From Rhodococcus sp. (in: high G+C Gram-positive bacteria) (GTDB lineage Bacteria > Actinomycetota > Actinomycetes > Mycobacteriales > Mycobacteriaceae): a stretch of 45,695 bases of DNA. Location: assembly GCA_012514505.1 (NCBI GenBank), contig JAAZAD010000113.1, forward strand, positions 1 to 45,695. The letters are read 5' to 3'. Positions within the stretch are counted from its first letter, which is position 1. Every line of letters starts with the position of its first letter. The notes beneath the pieces were generated by a model. That model worked only from the letters and a program-made list of their open reading frames with translations. It was not told the DNA's origin and did no database searches. A program made the translations under genes and the position numbers. Below, in pieces: positions 34,651 through 42,287 of the stretch.

Positions 34651-34666
34651 TCGAACGAATGTTCGA
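34651..34666. promoter_or_regulatory. LexA (SOS) box
   Basis: TCGAACGAATGTTCGA matches the mycobacterial and rhodococcal SOS-box pattern TCGAAC-N4-GTTCGA exactly, including both outer bases of the palindrome. It lies just downstream of a -10 element on the plus strand, 94 bp before the HEPN-type gene, and 58 bp from the GNAT start on the other strand. This predicts DNA-damage control of one or both. Confidence 0.75.
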
Positions 34667-34673
34667 TATCGGC

Positions 34674-34712
34674 GATCTGGTGAAGCTCGAGGGAAGCGAG
34701 CTTCACCAGATC
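34674..34712 (+). other. Perfect 16-bp inverted repeat (hairpin) after the SOS box
   Basis: GATCTGGTGAAGCTCG (34674-34689) and CGAGCTTCACCAGATC (34697-34712) are perfect complements around the 7-nt loop AGGGAAG. It starts 7 bp after the LexA box and ends 48 bp before the HEPN-type start. There is no T run, so it is not a typical terminator. It may be a 5'-leader hairpin, the core of a small RNA or a protein-binding palindrome. Confidence 0.8.
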
Positions 34713-34760
34713 CCGAACAGTCGTCCCGATACACCCTTCCTCAGGTGCGCCGGGGTCGAG

Positions 34761-35204
34761 ATGGAGGTGTTCGAAGTGACGGCATTACCGCACAGGCATC
34801 CGATCTCCCGTCGGGCGTCGACGTTGTTGAACAGGGGTGATGTGTTGTTGTCGGATTCGGCGAGCGCAGAAACCCCGGCCGACCGCTTTCACGGTGCCTA
34901 CCTGGCGGCATTGCGAGGTGCAGGGGCGGTGCTGGCTGCTGCCGAAGGTGTGGGCGGAATGGCGGTCAAAGCCGGTAGATCCCGGAACGCCTGGCTGCTC
35001 ATGGCTCGGGCGGCTCCCGAGTTCGAAGGGTGGTCCGAGTATTTCGCCGGGTGGTCGCAGACCAGAGTCGCGATCGAAGCGGGAGTCTCGGCGACTCTCG
35101 GTGAAGAAGACGCGAACGCCTTCCGTGCGAATGTCGGTGACTTCCTGCATTCGATCGAGGATTACCTGGGCATAGCCGGACGCCTCGACCTCAGGGCGTC
35201 CTGA
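34761..35204 (+). CDS. SAV_6107-type HEPN domain protein
   Basis: 147-residue helical protein resembling the SAV_6107 HEPN family: ETPADRFHGAYLAALRGAGAVLAA, RSRNAWLLMARAAPEFEGWSEYF and a C-terminal helix ending FLHSIEDYLGIAG. The typical HEPN RNase motif Rx4-6H is not obvious, so nuclease activity cannot be claimed. ATG at 34761 is used because the conserved part begins soon after; an ATG at 34659 inside the SOS box is also in frame and would place the hairpin in coding sequence. Related loci in other actinobacteria have dinB nearby, as I recall, which would fit SOS control; no dinB is here. Confidence 0.78.
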   Translation: MEVFEVTALPHRHPISRRASTLLNRGDVLLSDSASAETPADRFHGAYLAALRGAGAVLAAAEGVGGMAVKAGRSRNAWLLMARAAPEFEGWSEYFAGWSQTRVAIEAGVSATLGEEDANAFRANVGDFLHSIEDYLGIAGRLDLRAS

Positions 35205-35342
35205 CCGGTCCGTGGGTGGAGGTTTCCTGGCGTCTTCGGTGAGGTGAGAAGCTGTTCTGGCGCGACTGCCCGAAGCGTCTGAATCGAACAGGTTCTCGGA
35301 GTAGGTGGTACGTGACACGATGTACTCGTATTATTGAAACAA

Positions 35343-35362
35343 GTAGCCGGCAAGTCGGCTAC
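35343..35362 (+). other. Short hairpin in the leader of the DUF3040 gene
   Basis: GTAGCCG (35343-35349) pairs with CGGCTAC (35356-35362) around a 6-nt loop. It follows a TATTAT -10-like element at 35329-35334 and precedes the GTG start at 35417. It could be a leader structure. The rest of the 212-bp gap between the HEPN-type and DUF3040 genes shows no gene. Confidence 0.4.
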
Positions 35363-35416
35363 CAACCTTCTCGCACCGCGTGGAGGTTGCCACCATCCAG
35401 TGCCGGGGGAGGTACC

Positions 35417-35857
35417 GTGCCACTCTCCGAGCACGAGCAGCGCATGCTCGATCAGATCGAGAGCGCTCTCTATGCCGAGGACCCCAAATTTGCCTCGACA
35501 GTGCGAGGCGGCCGCATGCGTGCGGCATCGAGTCGACGTCGACTCCAGGCGATAGCGTTGTTCGTCCTGGGGCTCGTCCTGCTGGTTGCAGGCGTCGCAT
35601 TACCGATCAAACCGGGAGGATTCCCGGTGATCAGTCTCATTGGCTTCATCGTCATGTTCGCTGCGGGTGTCCTCATGTTGTGGGGCGGCGCATCGAAGAA
35701 GGCGGAGAAGTCCGGCGACGAACGATCCGACCAGCCGGCGGCCAAGGGGGCCGGGCACGGGCTCGGCCATCCGAGACAGCGCGGCCCCAAGAAGGGTTCG
35801 GGCGGGTTCTCCGCTCGCATGGAAGATCGTTTCCGAAAGAGATTCGAACAAGAGTAA
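35417..35857 (+). CDS. DUF3040 small membrane protein (Rv2169c-like)
   Basis: 146 residues starting PLSEHEQRMLDQIESALYAEDPKFAS, the DUF3040 signature. Two membrane helices follow (AIALFVLGLVLLVAGVALPI and GFPVISLIGFIVMFAAGVLML) with a basic, Gly-rich tail. GTG at 35417 has GGGGGAGG directly upstream; the open frame extends 105 bp further up without a better site. Such proteins are common in actinobacteria next to the dcw cluster. The function is unknown. A strong UUCG-loop hairpin follows. Confidence 0.9.
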   Translation: MPLSEHEQRMLDQIESALYAEDPKFASTVRGGRMRAASSRRRLQAIALFVLGLVLLVAGVALPIKPGGFPVISLIGFIVMFAAGVLMLWGGASKKAEKSGDERSDQPAAKGAGHGLGHPRQRGPKKGSGGFSARMEDRFRKRFEQE

Positions 35858-35897
35858 GGACTGGCGACGAGCATCGTCGCGGCCTCGAAACTCAGGC

Positions 35898-35929
35898 GGC
35901 GGCGTCATACCTTCGGGTGTGACGCCGCC
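35898..35929 (+). terminator. Terminator hairpin with TTCG loop after the DUF3040 gene
   Basis: GGCGGCGTCATACC (35898-35911) pairs with GGTGTGACGCCGCC (35916-35929) around the stable tetraloop TTCG, with one A/G position (G-U in RNA). It lies 40 bp after the stop and separates the DUF3040 gene from the dcw cluster. Confidence 0.8.
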
Positions 35930-36212
35930 GTTGTCGTGCGTCCCTGGGTCATCGACGGATTCCGCCCAATGGGGAGACCCCCACTTTCACCCACCCTCGC
36001 CTTCGCAGTGTGTGCTCCTGAGGCTTCGCGGTGGTGGCCGGGCAACTTCACCTGCGAGTTTTCGCATTGTGACGGTGCGGTGGTGGTGCGGATCGCACTC
36101 GCAGCCCTGGTGATGACGATCGCATCGAAAATTCCCCCCACCTTCTTTTGTGTGTGTTGACCAGCAAGTACTTGGCAAATTGTTGGAGAACTGGTCATCA
36201 ATTGCCTTGAGA
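35930..36212. other. Intergenic region upstream of the mraZ promoter
   Basis: About 280 bp with no plausible gene. Short open frames are present in several frames, but none has a recognisable product. It includes a locally AT-rich stretch (about 36125-36185) just before the MraZ boxes, which fits a promoter region of the large division and cell-wall operon. Confidence 0.5.
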
Positions 36213-36237
36213 GTGGGGGAAAGTGGGGTATCGTGGT
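36213..36237 (+). promoter_or_regulatory. MraZ-binding repeats (three GTGGG-type boxes)
   Basis: GTGGG at 36213-36217 and 36223-36227, and GTGGT at 36233-36237, are spaced exactly 10 bp apart, one helical turn. This is the box arrangement known for the MraZ autorepressor at dcw promoters. They lie about 70 bp before mraZ and overlap a TATCGT -10-like element at 36229-36234, so MraZ binding here would repress the whole cluster. Confidence 0.82.
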
Positions 36238-36308
36238 GATCAGCGGAGAGCAAGAGCGATTCGCTTCGTTACAGAACGTTCGGCTGTGAATGCAGTGGGA
36301 GGTGTCGA

Positions 36309-36740
36309 GTGTTTCTCGGTACCTACACGCCAAAGCTCGACGACAAAGGGCGGCTCACGTTGCCCGCGAAATTCCGGGAAGCACTGGCAGGGGGCTTGAT
36401 GATCACCAAGGGTCAAGACCACAGTCTCGCTGTGTATCCCCGGGACGAGTTCACGGTGCTCGCTCGGCGAGCGGCTGCGGCGTCCCGCAACGATCCCGAG
36501 GCTCGGGCATTCGTGCGAGGGCTTGCCGCCGGAACGGACGAACAGTACGCAGATGCCCAGGGGCGCATCACCCTCTCGGCAGATCACCGACGATATGCAG
36601 GCCTGGCAAAGGAATGTGTAGTCATCGGCTCGGTCGACTTCCTCGAGATCTGGGATGCCCAAGCGTGGCAGACCTACGTGGATGCGAACGAGGAGAACTA
36701 CTCGCAAGCAACGGGCGTGTCCCTCGGTGGGATCGTCTGA
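36309..36740 (+). CDS. mraZ: Transcriptional regulator MraZ
   Basis: 143-residue AbrB-like DNA-binding protein that forms rings and represses its own dcw promoter. Two tandem domains are seen: [25 protein letters not shown] at the start and [18 protein letters not shown] in the second half, each with the DxxGRxxLP/S-type signature. The GTG start is preceded by GGGAGG at 36297-36302. Binding boxes sit about 70 bp upstream. It is the first gene of the plus-strand cluster and is separated from rsmH by 172 bp that contain no other gene. Confidence 0.96.
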   Translation: MFLGTYTPKLDDKGRLTLPAKFREALAGGLMITKGQDHSLAVYPRDEFTVLARRAAAASRNDPEARAFVRGLAAGTDEQYADAQGRITLSADHRRYAGLAKECVVIGSVDFLEIWDAQAWQTYVDANEENYSQATGVSLGGIV

Positions 36741-36912
36741 CCCAGCCTTGCGGTGAATGCCGCGAGGCCTCTGTCCGACAGGACCCTGACGCACTTCCCC
36801 AGCGCCAGGTTCCGCTTCGGACAGGGACCTCGAAGCATTCGCCGCCCCGGCGCCTGAATGGGGTGCCGGCACAGGACCAGAGACAGCAGCGAGGACGCAG
36901 GCGGAGGCGAAG

Positions 36913-37929
36913 ATGGCGAACGACGAGGCGAACGGTTCCTCGGCAGCCGGTACCTTCGGTCATGTTCCCGTGCTGCTCCGCAGGGCTGACGAACTGCTCT
37001 CACCCGCTCTGACGGGAGTCGACGCAGAGGGCACCGACGCGGTCATGATCGACGCGACCCTCGGCCTCGGTGGCCACTCCGAACACTTCCTTCGCACGTA
37101 CCCGCAACTGCGGCTGGTGGCGCTGGACCGTGATCCCAATGCTTTGCGCATTGCCGCGGACAGGCTGTCCGACTACGCGGACCGCGTCACCTTCGTTCAC
37201 ACCCGGTACGACGGAATCGTCCCGGCTCTCGAACAGGCAGGGCTCAGGGCGCACGAATCGGTGCACGGGATCCTCTTCGACCTGGGTGTGTCGTCGATGC
37301 AGCTCGACGAGGCGGATCGCGGTTTCGCGTATTCGATCGACGCTCCGCTCGACATGCGTATGGACCCGACGGTCGGCATCACCGCCGCGGAAGTGCTCAA
37401 CACCTACTCACACGGCGACCTTGCTCGCATTCTCAGTACGTACGGTGAAGAGCGCTTCGCGGGCAAGATCGCCTCCGAGGTACTGCGTCAGCGTGAGAAG
37501 CAACCGTTTGCCACCAGCGCCGAACTGGTCGAGCTTCTGTATCGAACGATTCCCGCCGCCACTCGCCGCACTGGTGGCCATCCCGCCAAGCGCACCTTCC
37601 AGGCGTTGCGCGTGGAGGTCAATGGCGAACTGGACTCGCTGCGTGCCGCCATTCCGGCAGCCCTCGACTCACTCACGGTGGGTGGGCGTGTCGTCTTCAT
37701 GTCGTATCAGTCGCTGGAAGACCGCGTGGTCAAACAGGAGATCGTCCCGCGCGCCAAGTCGAAGAGTCCCGAAGGGCTTCCGGTCGAACTCCCTGGGATG
37801 GGGCCGGAGTTTCGGATTGTCACCCGAGGTGCGGAACGTGCCTCGGATCAAGAGATAGAAGAGAACCCACGATCAGCTCCGGTGCGTTTGCGCGCCGCAG
37901 AAAGAATTGCCAGGAGGGCGACGGCATGA
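36913..37929 (+). CDS. rsmH: 16S rRNA (cytosine1402-N4)-methyltransferase RsmH
   Basis: 338-residue SAM-dependent methyltransferase (formerly MraW). [16 protein letters not shown] begins the conserved part. [16 protein letters not shown] is the SAM-binding motif, [32 protein letters not shown] the family signature, and [12 protein letters not shown] the C-terminal motif. GGCGGAGGCGAAG precedes the ATG. Its stop overlaps the ATG of the ftsL-like gene. Standard second gene of dcw clusters. Confidence 0.96.
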   Translation: MANDEANGSSAAGTFGHVPVLLRRADELLSPALTGVDAEGTDAVMIDATLGLGGHSEHFLRTYPQLRLVALDRDPNALRIAADRLSDYADRVTFVHTRYDGIVPALEQAGLRAHESVHGILFDLGVSSMQLDEADRGFAYSIDAPLDMRMDPTVGITAAEVLNTYSHGDLARILSTYGEERFAGKIASEVLRQREKQPFATSAELVELLYRTIPAATRRTGGHPAKRTFQALRVEVNGELDSLRAAIPAALDSLTVGGRVVFMSYQSLEDRVVKQEIVPRAKSKSPEGLPVELPGMGPEFRIVTRGAERASDQEIEENPRSAPVRLRAAERIARRATA

Positions 37930-38591
37930 CTGTTCAGGTGAGTTCCCCACGGACGGCTCGTCGTGGTGGTCGCCGATCCGGCGCGGCGCAGCGTGCCTAC
38001 GAGCGGCGGACGCAGCGTGCGACCGTGCACAGTGACTCCGGTGTCTCTGCCAAGGCGAGCGCTGCGGGCGCGGCAACGATGGCAGCACGCATTCCGTTCG
38101 TGGCGACGATCATCGGCATGCTGGCGCTCGGTCTCGCGCTGACTCTTCTGCTCACGACGCGGTCGGCGGAGGACTCCTACGAACTCAGCGAGGCCCGCGA
38201 GTACAACCAGAGTCTCATCCGTGAGAAGGCTTCCCTCGAGCGTGACGTGGAGACCGCGAACTCGGCGCCGAGACTGGCGTCCGAAGCGGCCGAGCTGGGC
38301 ATGGTCCCTGCCATCGATCCCGCGCGACTGGTCGTGCACCCCGACGGTTCGGTCGAGGTGATCGGTACTCCCGCCCCGGCAACAGGTACGCCAGTTCCGC
38401 CGCTGAACGCGCCGGCGCCGTCTGATCAGCCCAGGACAAGCGTGACCACTCGTACCGATCGGACCTCTTCGGAATCGACCCGAACGCACGCCACGCCGAC
38501 TCCCGGCAATGACACCAGGATCCAGGCCGAGGGTGAACAATTGGTCCCCGTGATACCTTCTACCGCTTCATCCGACGGCGGTCGCGAGTGA
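37926..38591 (+). CDS. ftsL: FtsL-like division membrane protein
   Basis: 221-residue bitopic protein. A basic cytoplasmic N-terminus ([23 protein letters not shown]) is followed by one membrane helix at about 56-76 ([21 protein letters not shown]). A short coiled-coil segment comes next ([26 protein letters not shown]) and then a Pro/Thr-rich tail. Position between rsmH and pbpB, size and topology match the actinobacterial FtsL equivalent (Rv2164c). It should join FtsQ/FtsB in activating septal wall synthesis. ATGA overlap with rsmH and GTGA overlap with pbpB show tight coupling. Confidence 0.88.
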   Translation: MTVQVSSPRTARRGGRRSGAAQRAYERRTQRATVHSDSGVSAKASAAGAATMAARIPFVATIIGMLALGLALTLLLTTRSAEDSYELSEAREYNQSLIREKASLERDVETANSAPRLASEAAELGMVPAIDPARLVVHPDGSVEVIGTPAPATGTPVPPLNAPAPSDQPRTSVTTRTDRTSSESTRTHATPTPGNDTRIQAEGEQLVPVIPSTASSDGGRE

Positions 38592-40441
38592 GCCGAAGCG
38601 CACCACGCGGCAGGCCACGGCGCCCCAACTCCGGAGGAACGAGAAACTTCCCGTTCCGCCATCGAGTGGGGCGTTTCGCCATATTCGCGGCGCTCGGTCT
38701 GACCGCGCTGCAGCTGCTGTGGGTGCAGGGGGTGCAAGCGCCACGTCTGTCGGCAGAAGCTGCCAGTCAACGGACCACCACGAAGGTGGACCCGGCTCTC
38801 AGGGGCGCGATCACCGACCGCAACGGCAACCCGATCGCATTCACGATGGAAGCGAAGGCGCTCACCTTTCAGCCGGCGCGGGTGCAGAAGGAACTCGAAG
38901 AAGCACGGAAGAAAAGCCCCGACGCCCCTGAAGTGGAAGAACGTCTGACGGCCATTGCAGACGAGATTCACGACCAACTCGGTGACGCAGCGCCCGAGGA
39001 GGAAGTACTCGACAAGCTTCGGAGCGACAAGACGTTCGTGTACTTGGCCCGCAGCGTCGACCCGACGATCGCAGCAGACATCGCCGAGAAATACAGCGAG
39101 GTTGGTCTCGAACGTCAGGACATTCGCGAATATCCCGGTGGGTCACTTGCGGCGAACATCGTGGGTGCCACCGGATGGGATGGGCACGGACTCCTCGGGC
39201 TCGAGGATTCCATGGATTCCATACTGGCCGGAACGGATGGCTCGGAAACGTACGACCGCGGCTCGGACGGAGCCGTCATCCCCGGTAGTTGGCGAGACAA
39301 GCAGCCTGCAGTCGACGGGTCGAGCGTCGAGCTCACCATCGACTCCGACCTGCAGTACTACGTCCAGCAACAGGTGCAGCTGGCGAAGGAGAAGTCGGGC
39401 GCGCAGAACGCGTCGGCCGTCGTCCTCGATGCGCAGACGGCCGAGGTGCTGGCGATGTCGAACGACAGCACGTTCAATCCTGCGATCGGTGTAGGTAACA
39501 ATCCGCCTTCCGCCGAGATGGGCAACCTTTCCGTGACCACGCCGTTCGAACCGGGATCGGTGAACAAGATCATCACGGCGGCAGCAGCCATCGAGTACGG
39601 GTTGACCACCCCCGACGAGGTGCTACAGGTGCCGGGCAGTATTCGGATGGCGGGCGTGAGCGTGCGGGATGCGTGGGAGCACGGCGTGGTGCCGTACACC
39701 ACGACCGGAGTATTCGGGAAGTCGTCGAACGTCGGCACCCTGATGCTGGCGCAGCGCATCGGCGAAGACCGATTCGCAGACATGCTGAAGAAGTTCGGGC
39801 TCGGCCAACGCACGGAGGTGGGCTTGCCCGGCGAAAGTGCAGGCAACGTTCCACCACATGACCAGTGGTCCGGCGGTACGTTCGCCAACCTTCCGATCGG
39901 GCAGGGGCTCTCGATGACCCTGTTGCAGATGACCGGTATGTACCAGGCGATGGCGAACGACGGTGTCCGAATTCCTCCGCGAATCGTCGATGCCATTGTC
40001 GAACCGGACGGAGACCGCACCGAAACGGAGCGCCCTGAAGGGGTCGACGTGGTGAGCCCGGAAACGGCGCGCACCGTTCGTGACATGTTCCGGTCCGTTA
40101 CGCAGGACGATCCGATGGGTGTGCAGCAGGGGACCGGTGTGGCGGCTGCCGTGGACGGTTACCAGATCGCTGGAAAGACCGGAACGGCGCAGCAGGTCGA
40201 CCCGTCGTGTGGCTGCTATTCGAACTCTCAGTACTGGATTACTTTCGCCGGGATCGCACCGGCAGACGATCCTCGGTACGTCATCGGAATCATGCTCGAT
40301 GCACCTGTTCGCAGCGCGGACGGTTCCGGTGGTGCCTCCGCGGCGCCGTTGTTCCACAACATTGCTTCGTGGATGCTGCAACGTGACAGCGTGCCGATGT
40401 CGCCGGAACCAGGGCGTGAACTCGTGTTGCAGGCCGACTGA
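38588..40441 (+). CDS. pbpB: Class B penicillin-binding protein, septal transpeptidase PBP3/PbpB
   Basis: 617-residue membrane transpeptidase (FtsI). One N-terminal membrane helix lies at about 28-46. The pedestal region begins LRGAITDRNGNPIAFTMEAK. The catalytic motifs are SVNK (Ser324, Lys327), SSN (378-380) and KTGT (529-532), all intact. The tail CGCYSNSQYWITFAGIAP with Cys residues before the end is notable but within family variation. The GTG start overlaps the ftsL stop. Linked to murE after 151 bp. It cross-links septal peptidoglycan and is a beta-lactam target. Confidence 0.96.
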   Translation: MSRSAPRGRPRRPNSGGTRNFPFRHRVGRFAIFAALGLTALQLLWVQGVQAPRLSAEAASQRTTTKVDPALRGAITDRNGNPIAFTMEAKALTFQPARVQKELEEARKKSPDAPEVEERLTAIADEIHDQLGDAAPEEEVLDKLRSDKTFVYLARSVDPTIAADIAEKYSEVGLERQDIREYPGGSLAANIVGATGWDGHGLLGLEDSMDSILAGTDGSETYDRGSDGAVIPGSWRDKQPAVDGSSVELTIDSDLQYYVQQQVQLAKEKSGAQNASAVVLDAQTAEVLAMSNDSTFNPAIGVGNNPPSAEMGNLSVTTPFEPGSVNKIITAAAAIEYGLTTPDEVLQVPGSIRMAGVSVRDAWEHGVVPYTTTGVFGKSSNVGTLMLAQRIGEDRFADMLKKFGLGQRTEVGLPGESAGNVPPHDQWSGGTFANLPIGQGLSMTLLQMTGMYQAMANDGVRIPPRIVDAIVEPDGDRTETERPEGVDVVSPETARTVRDMFRSVTQDDPMGVQQGTGVAAAVDGYQIAGKTGTAQQVDPSCGCYSNSQYWITFAGIAPADDPRYVIGIMLDAPVRSADGSGGASAAPLFHNIASWMLQRDSVPMSPEPGRELVLQAD

Positions 40442-40592
40442 GGGTGTACGGCGCGCATGCGCACCTTGGCCGGGTCCGGCTTCGGGGAGAAGCGCGGTAA
40501 TCTGACACGTCGACGTAGCGTCGGATCGTGAGTCACGGTCCGGCGTGCAGTTGTTCGACGACCGACCGATGAACCACGTCCGAGGTGTTCGG

Positions 40593-42287
40593 ATGTACGA
40601 GAGGAGCCAGGTGCCCGAGCCGTCCCGTTCGCAGTCGCCGACGACCTCGGCGGCTGCCGCCGCGAACATCCGGCCCGAGGTCCCCGTCGTCACACCCCTG
40701 GGAGATCTCGTATCGCTCACCGGTGCGCGGATCGACTGGGTCGGTGACGCAGTCGGTTCGAACGACGCAGCACGTTCTGAAGACGCGCTGGGTTCGGCAG
40801 TGACGGTCACCGGTATCGATTTGAGAGCGCAGGCAATCGTCGCCGGCGACCTGTTCGCAGCGCTGCCCGGAGCACGTGTGCACGGCGCAACGTTTGCTTC
40901 GGACGCGGTGGACAGGGGTGCTCGCGCCGTGTTGACAGATCCGGCAGGCCTCGATCTGATGAACGCGGCGGGATCGCCCGAGGGTGTGCCGATCCTCGTC
41001 CACGAGAGCCCACGTGCCCTGCTGGGGGCAATGTCGGCAACGATCTACGGGCATCCGACCGAGAAGATGACGGTCATCGGGATCACCGGTACTTCGGGGA
41101 AGACCACCACGTCGTATCTGGTCGAGGCGGCCCTCGCTGCAGGTGGACGCACCCCAGGCCTGGTGGGGACGATCGAGACCCGCATCAAGGGGAATCGGGT
41201 GCCGAGTGCACTGACCACCCCGGAAGCACCGCAACTTCATGCCCTTTTTGCCGTGATGCTCGAACAGGGCATCGATACGTGCGTGATGGAGGTGTCGAGT
41301 CACGCGTTGGCGCTCGGCCGTGTGGACGGTGTTCGTTTCGCGATCGGCGCCTTCACGAACTTGTCGCAGGATCATCTCGATTTCCATCGTGACTTCGAGG
41401 ATTACTTCGCTGCGAAGGCTCGTCTGTTCGAGGGTGGTTCTGCGATCCGGGCGAGGCACGCTGTCGTGTGTGTCGACGACGAGTGGGGTCGCCGGATGGC
41501 CGGCATCGCCCGCGACGCCGGAGCGTCCGTCACCGCAGTGGCCACCACCCCGTCCGAACCGTTGGAGCGGCCGCAACAACGGGCGGATTGGCAGGCGACA
41601 CGAGGCGGTCTCGACGCCAAAGGAATTCAGACATTTCACCTCGTGGACCCGTCGGGCCACGCGAACGAGGTGCGATTGCGCTTGCCGGGCGACTACAACG
41701 TCGCGAACGCCTCGGTTGCCGTGGCGATCGCGGAGGCGGCGGGAGTTCGAATCGAAGACTCGGTACCCGCCCTGGCGGCGGTGGACGTTCCGGGCCGCGT
41801 CCAGCGTGTCGATCGCGGACAGGATTTCATGGCGGTTGTCGACTATGCCCACAAACCGGCAGCACTGGGCGCTGTGATCGGCACGTTGCGTGGCCAGTCT
41901 TCCGGTCGGTTGGCGGTGGTTGTCGGTGCAGGCGGCGACCGCGACAAGGGCAAACGTGAACTGATGGGCGCGGTGACGGCCCGCGGAGCGGAACTGCTGA
42001 TCGTTACCGACGACAACCCGCGCACCGAAGACCCGTCCGTCATCAGGGCCTCCGTTCGAGGAGGAGCCGAGGACGTACCTCAGGCCGAGCGCGGCGAGAT
42101 TCGTGAGGTGGCCGATCGAGCGCGCGCGATCGCAGAGGCGGTCGAGTGGGCACGTACAGGTGATGTGGTGCTCGTGGCAGGTAAGGGCCACGAGACAGGG
42201 CAGGAGGTACACGGGGTGAAGCACCCGTTCGACGACCGCGCGGTACTGGCGGAGGCGATCGACCGAAGGATCGGAGGCGGGGCATGA
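40593..42287 (+). CDS. murE: UDP-MurNAc-tripeptide synthetase MurE (meso-DAP adding)
   Basis: 564-residue Mur ligase that adds meso-diaminopimelate to UDP-MurNAc-L-Ala-D-Glu. ATP loop GITGTSGKTTTSYLVEAAL, central TTPEAPQLHAL and EVSSHALALGRV, the carbamylated-lysine region DYFAAKARLF, and the DAP-selecting DNPR in VTDDNPRTEDPS are all present. Several in-frame starts exist (GTG 40545, ATG 40569, ATG 40593, GTG 40611). ATG 40593 has GAGGTG 5 nt upstream and is used; GTG 40611 with GAGGAG is nearly as good. Its stop overlaps the murF ATG. Codon use is that of the left 42 kb. Confidence 0.94.
   Translation: MYERSQVPEPSRSQSPTTSAAAAANIRPEVPVVTPLGDLVSLTGARIDWVGDAVGSNDAARSEDALGSAVTVTGIDLRAQAIVAGDLFAALPGARVHGATFASDAVDRGARAVLTDPAGLDLMNAAGSPEGVPILVHESPRALLGAMSATIYGHPTEKMTVIGITGTSGKTTTSYLVEAALAAGGRTPGLVGTIETRIKGNRVPSALTTPEAPQLHALFAVMLEQGIDTCVMEVSSHALALGRVDGVRFAIGAFTNLSQDHLDFHRDFEDYFAAKARLFEGGSAIRARHAVVCVDDEWGRRMAGIARDAGASVTAVATTPSEPLERPQQRADWQATRGGLDAKGIQTFHLVDPSGHANEVRLRLPGDYNVANASVAVAIAEAAGVRIEDSVPALAAVDVPGRVQRVDRGQDFMAVVDYAHKPAALGAVIGTLRGQSSGRLAVVVGAGGDRDKGKRELMGAVTARGAELLIVTDDNPRTEDPSVIRASVRGGAEDVPQAERGEIREVADRARAIAEAVEWARTGDVVLVAGKGHETGQEVHGVKHPFDDRAVLAEAIDRRIGGGA

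Noticed and set aside
34659-34760. N-terminal extension of the HEPN-type protein from the ATG inside the SOS box
   Set aside because: It is in frame, but it would encode the hairpin arms, and the recognisable family part starts after 34761. Kept only as an alternative.
35205-35416. Remnant of a dinB gene between the HEPN-type and DUF3040 genes
   Set aside because: I looked because dinB occurs near such genes in relatives, but no frame gives recognisable polymerase IV sequence.
35858-36308. Insertion sequence such as the IS6110 found at this place in M. tuberculosis
   Set aside because: No transposase frame or terminal inverted repeats are visible between the DUF3040 gene and mraZ.
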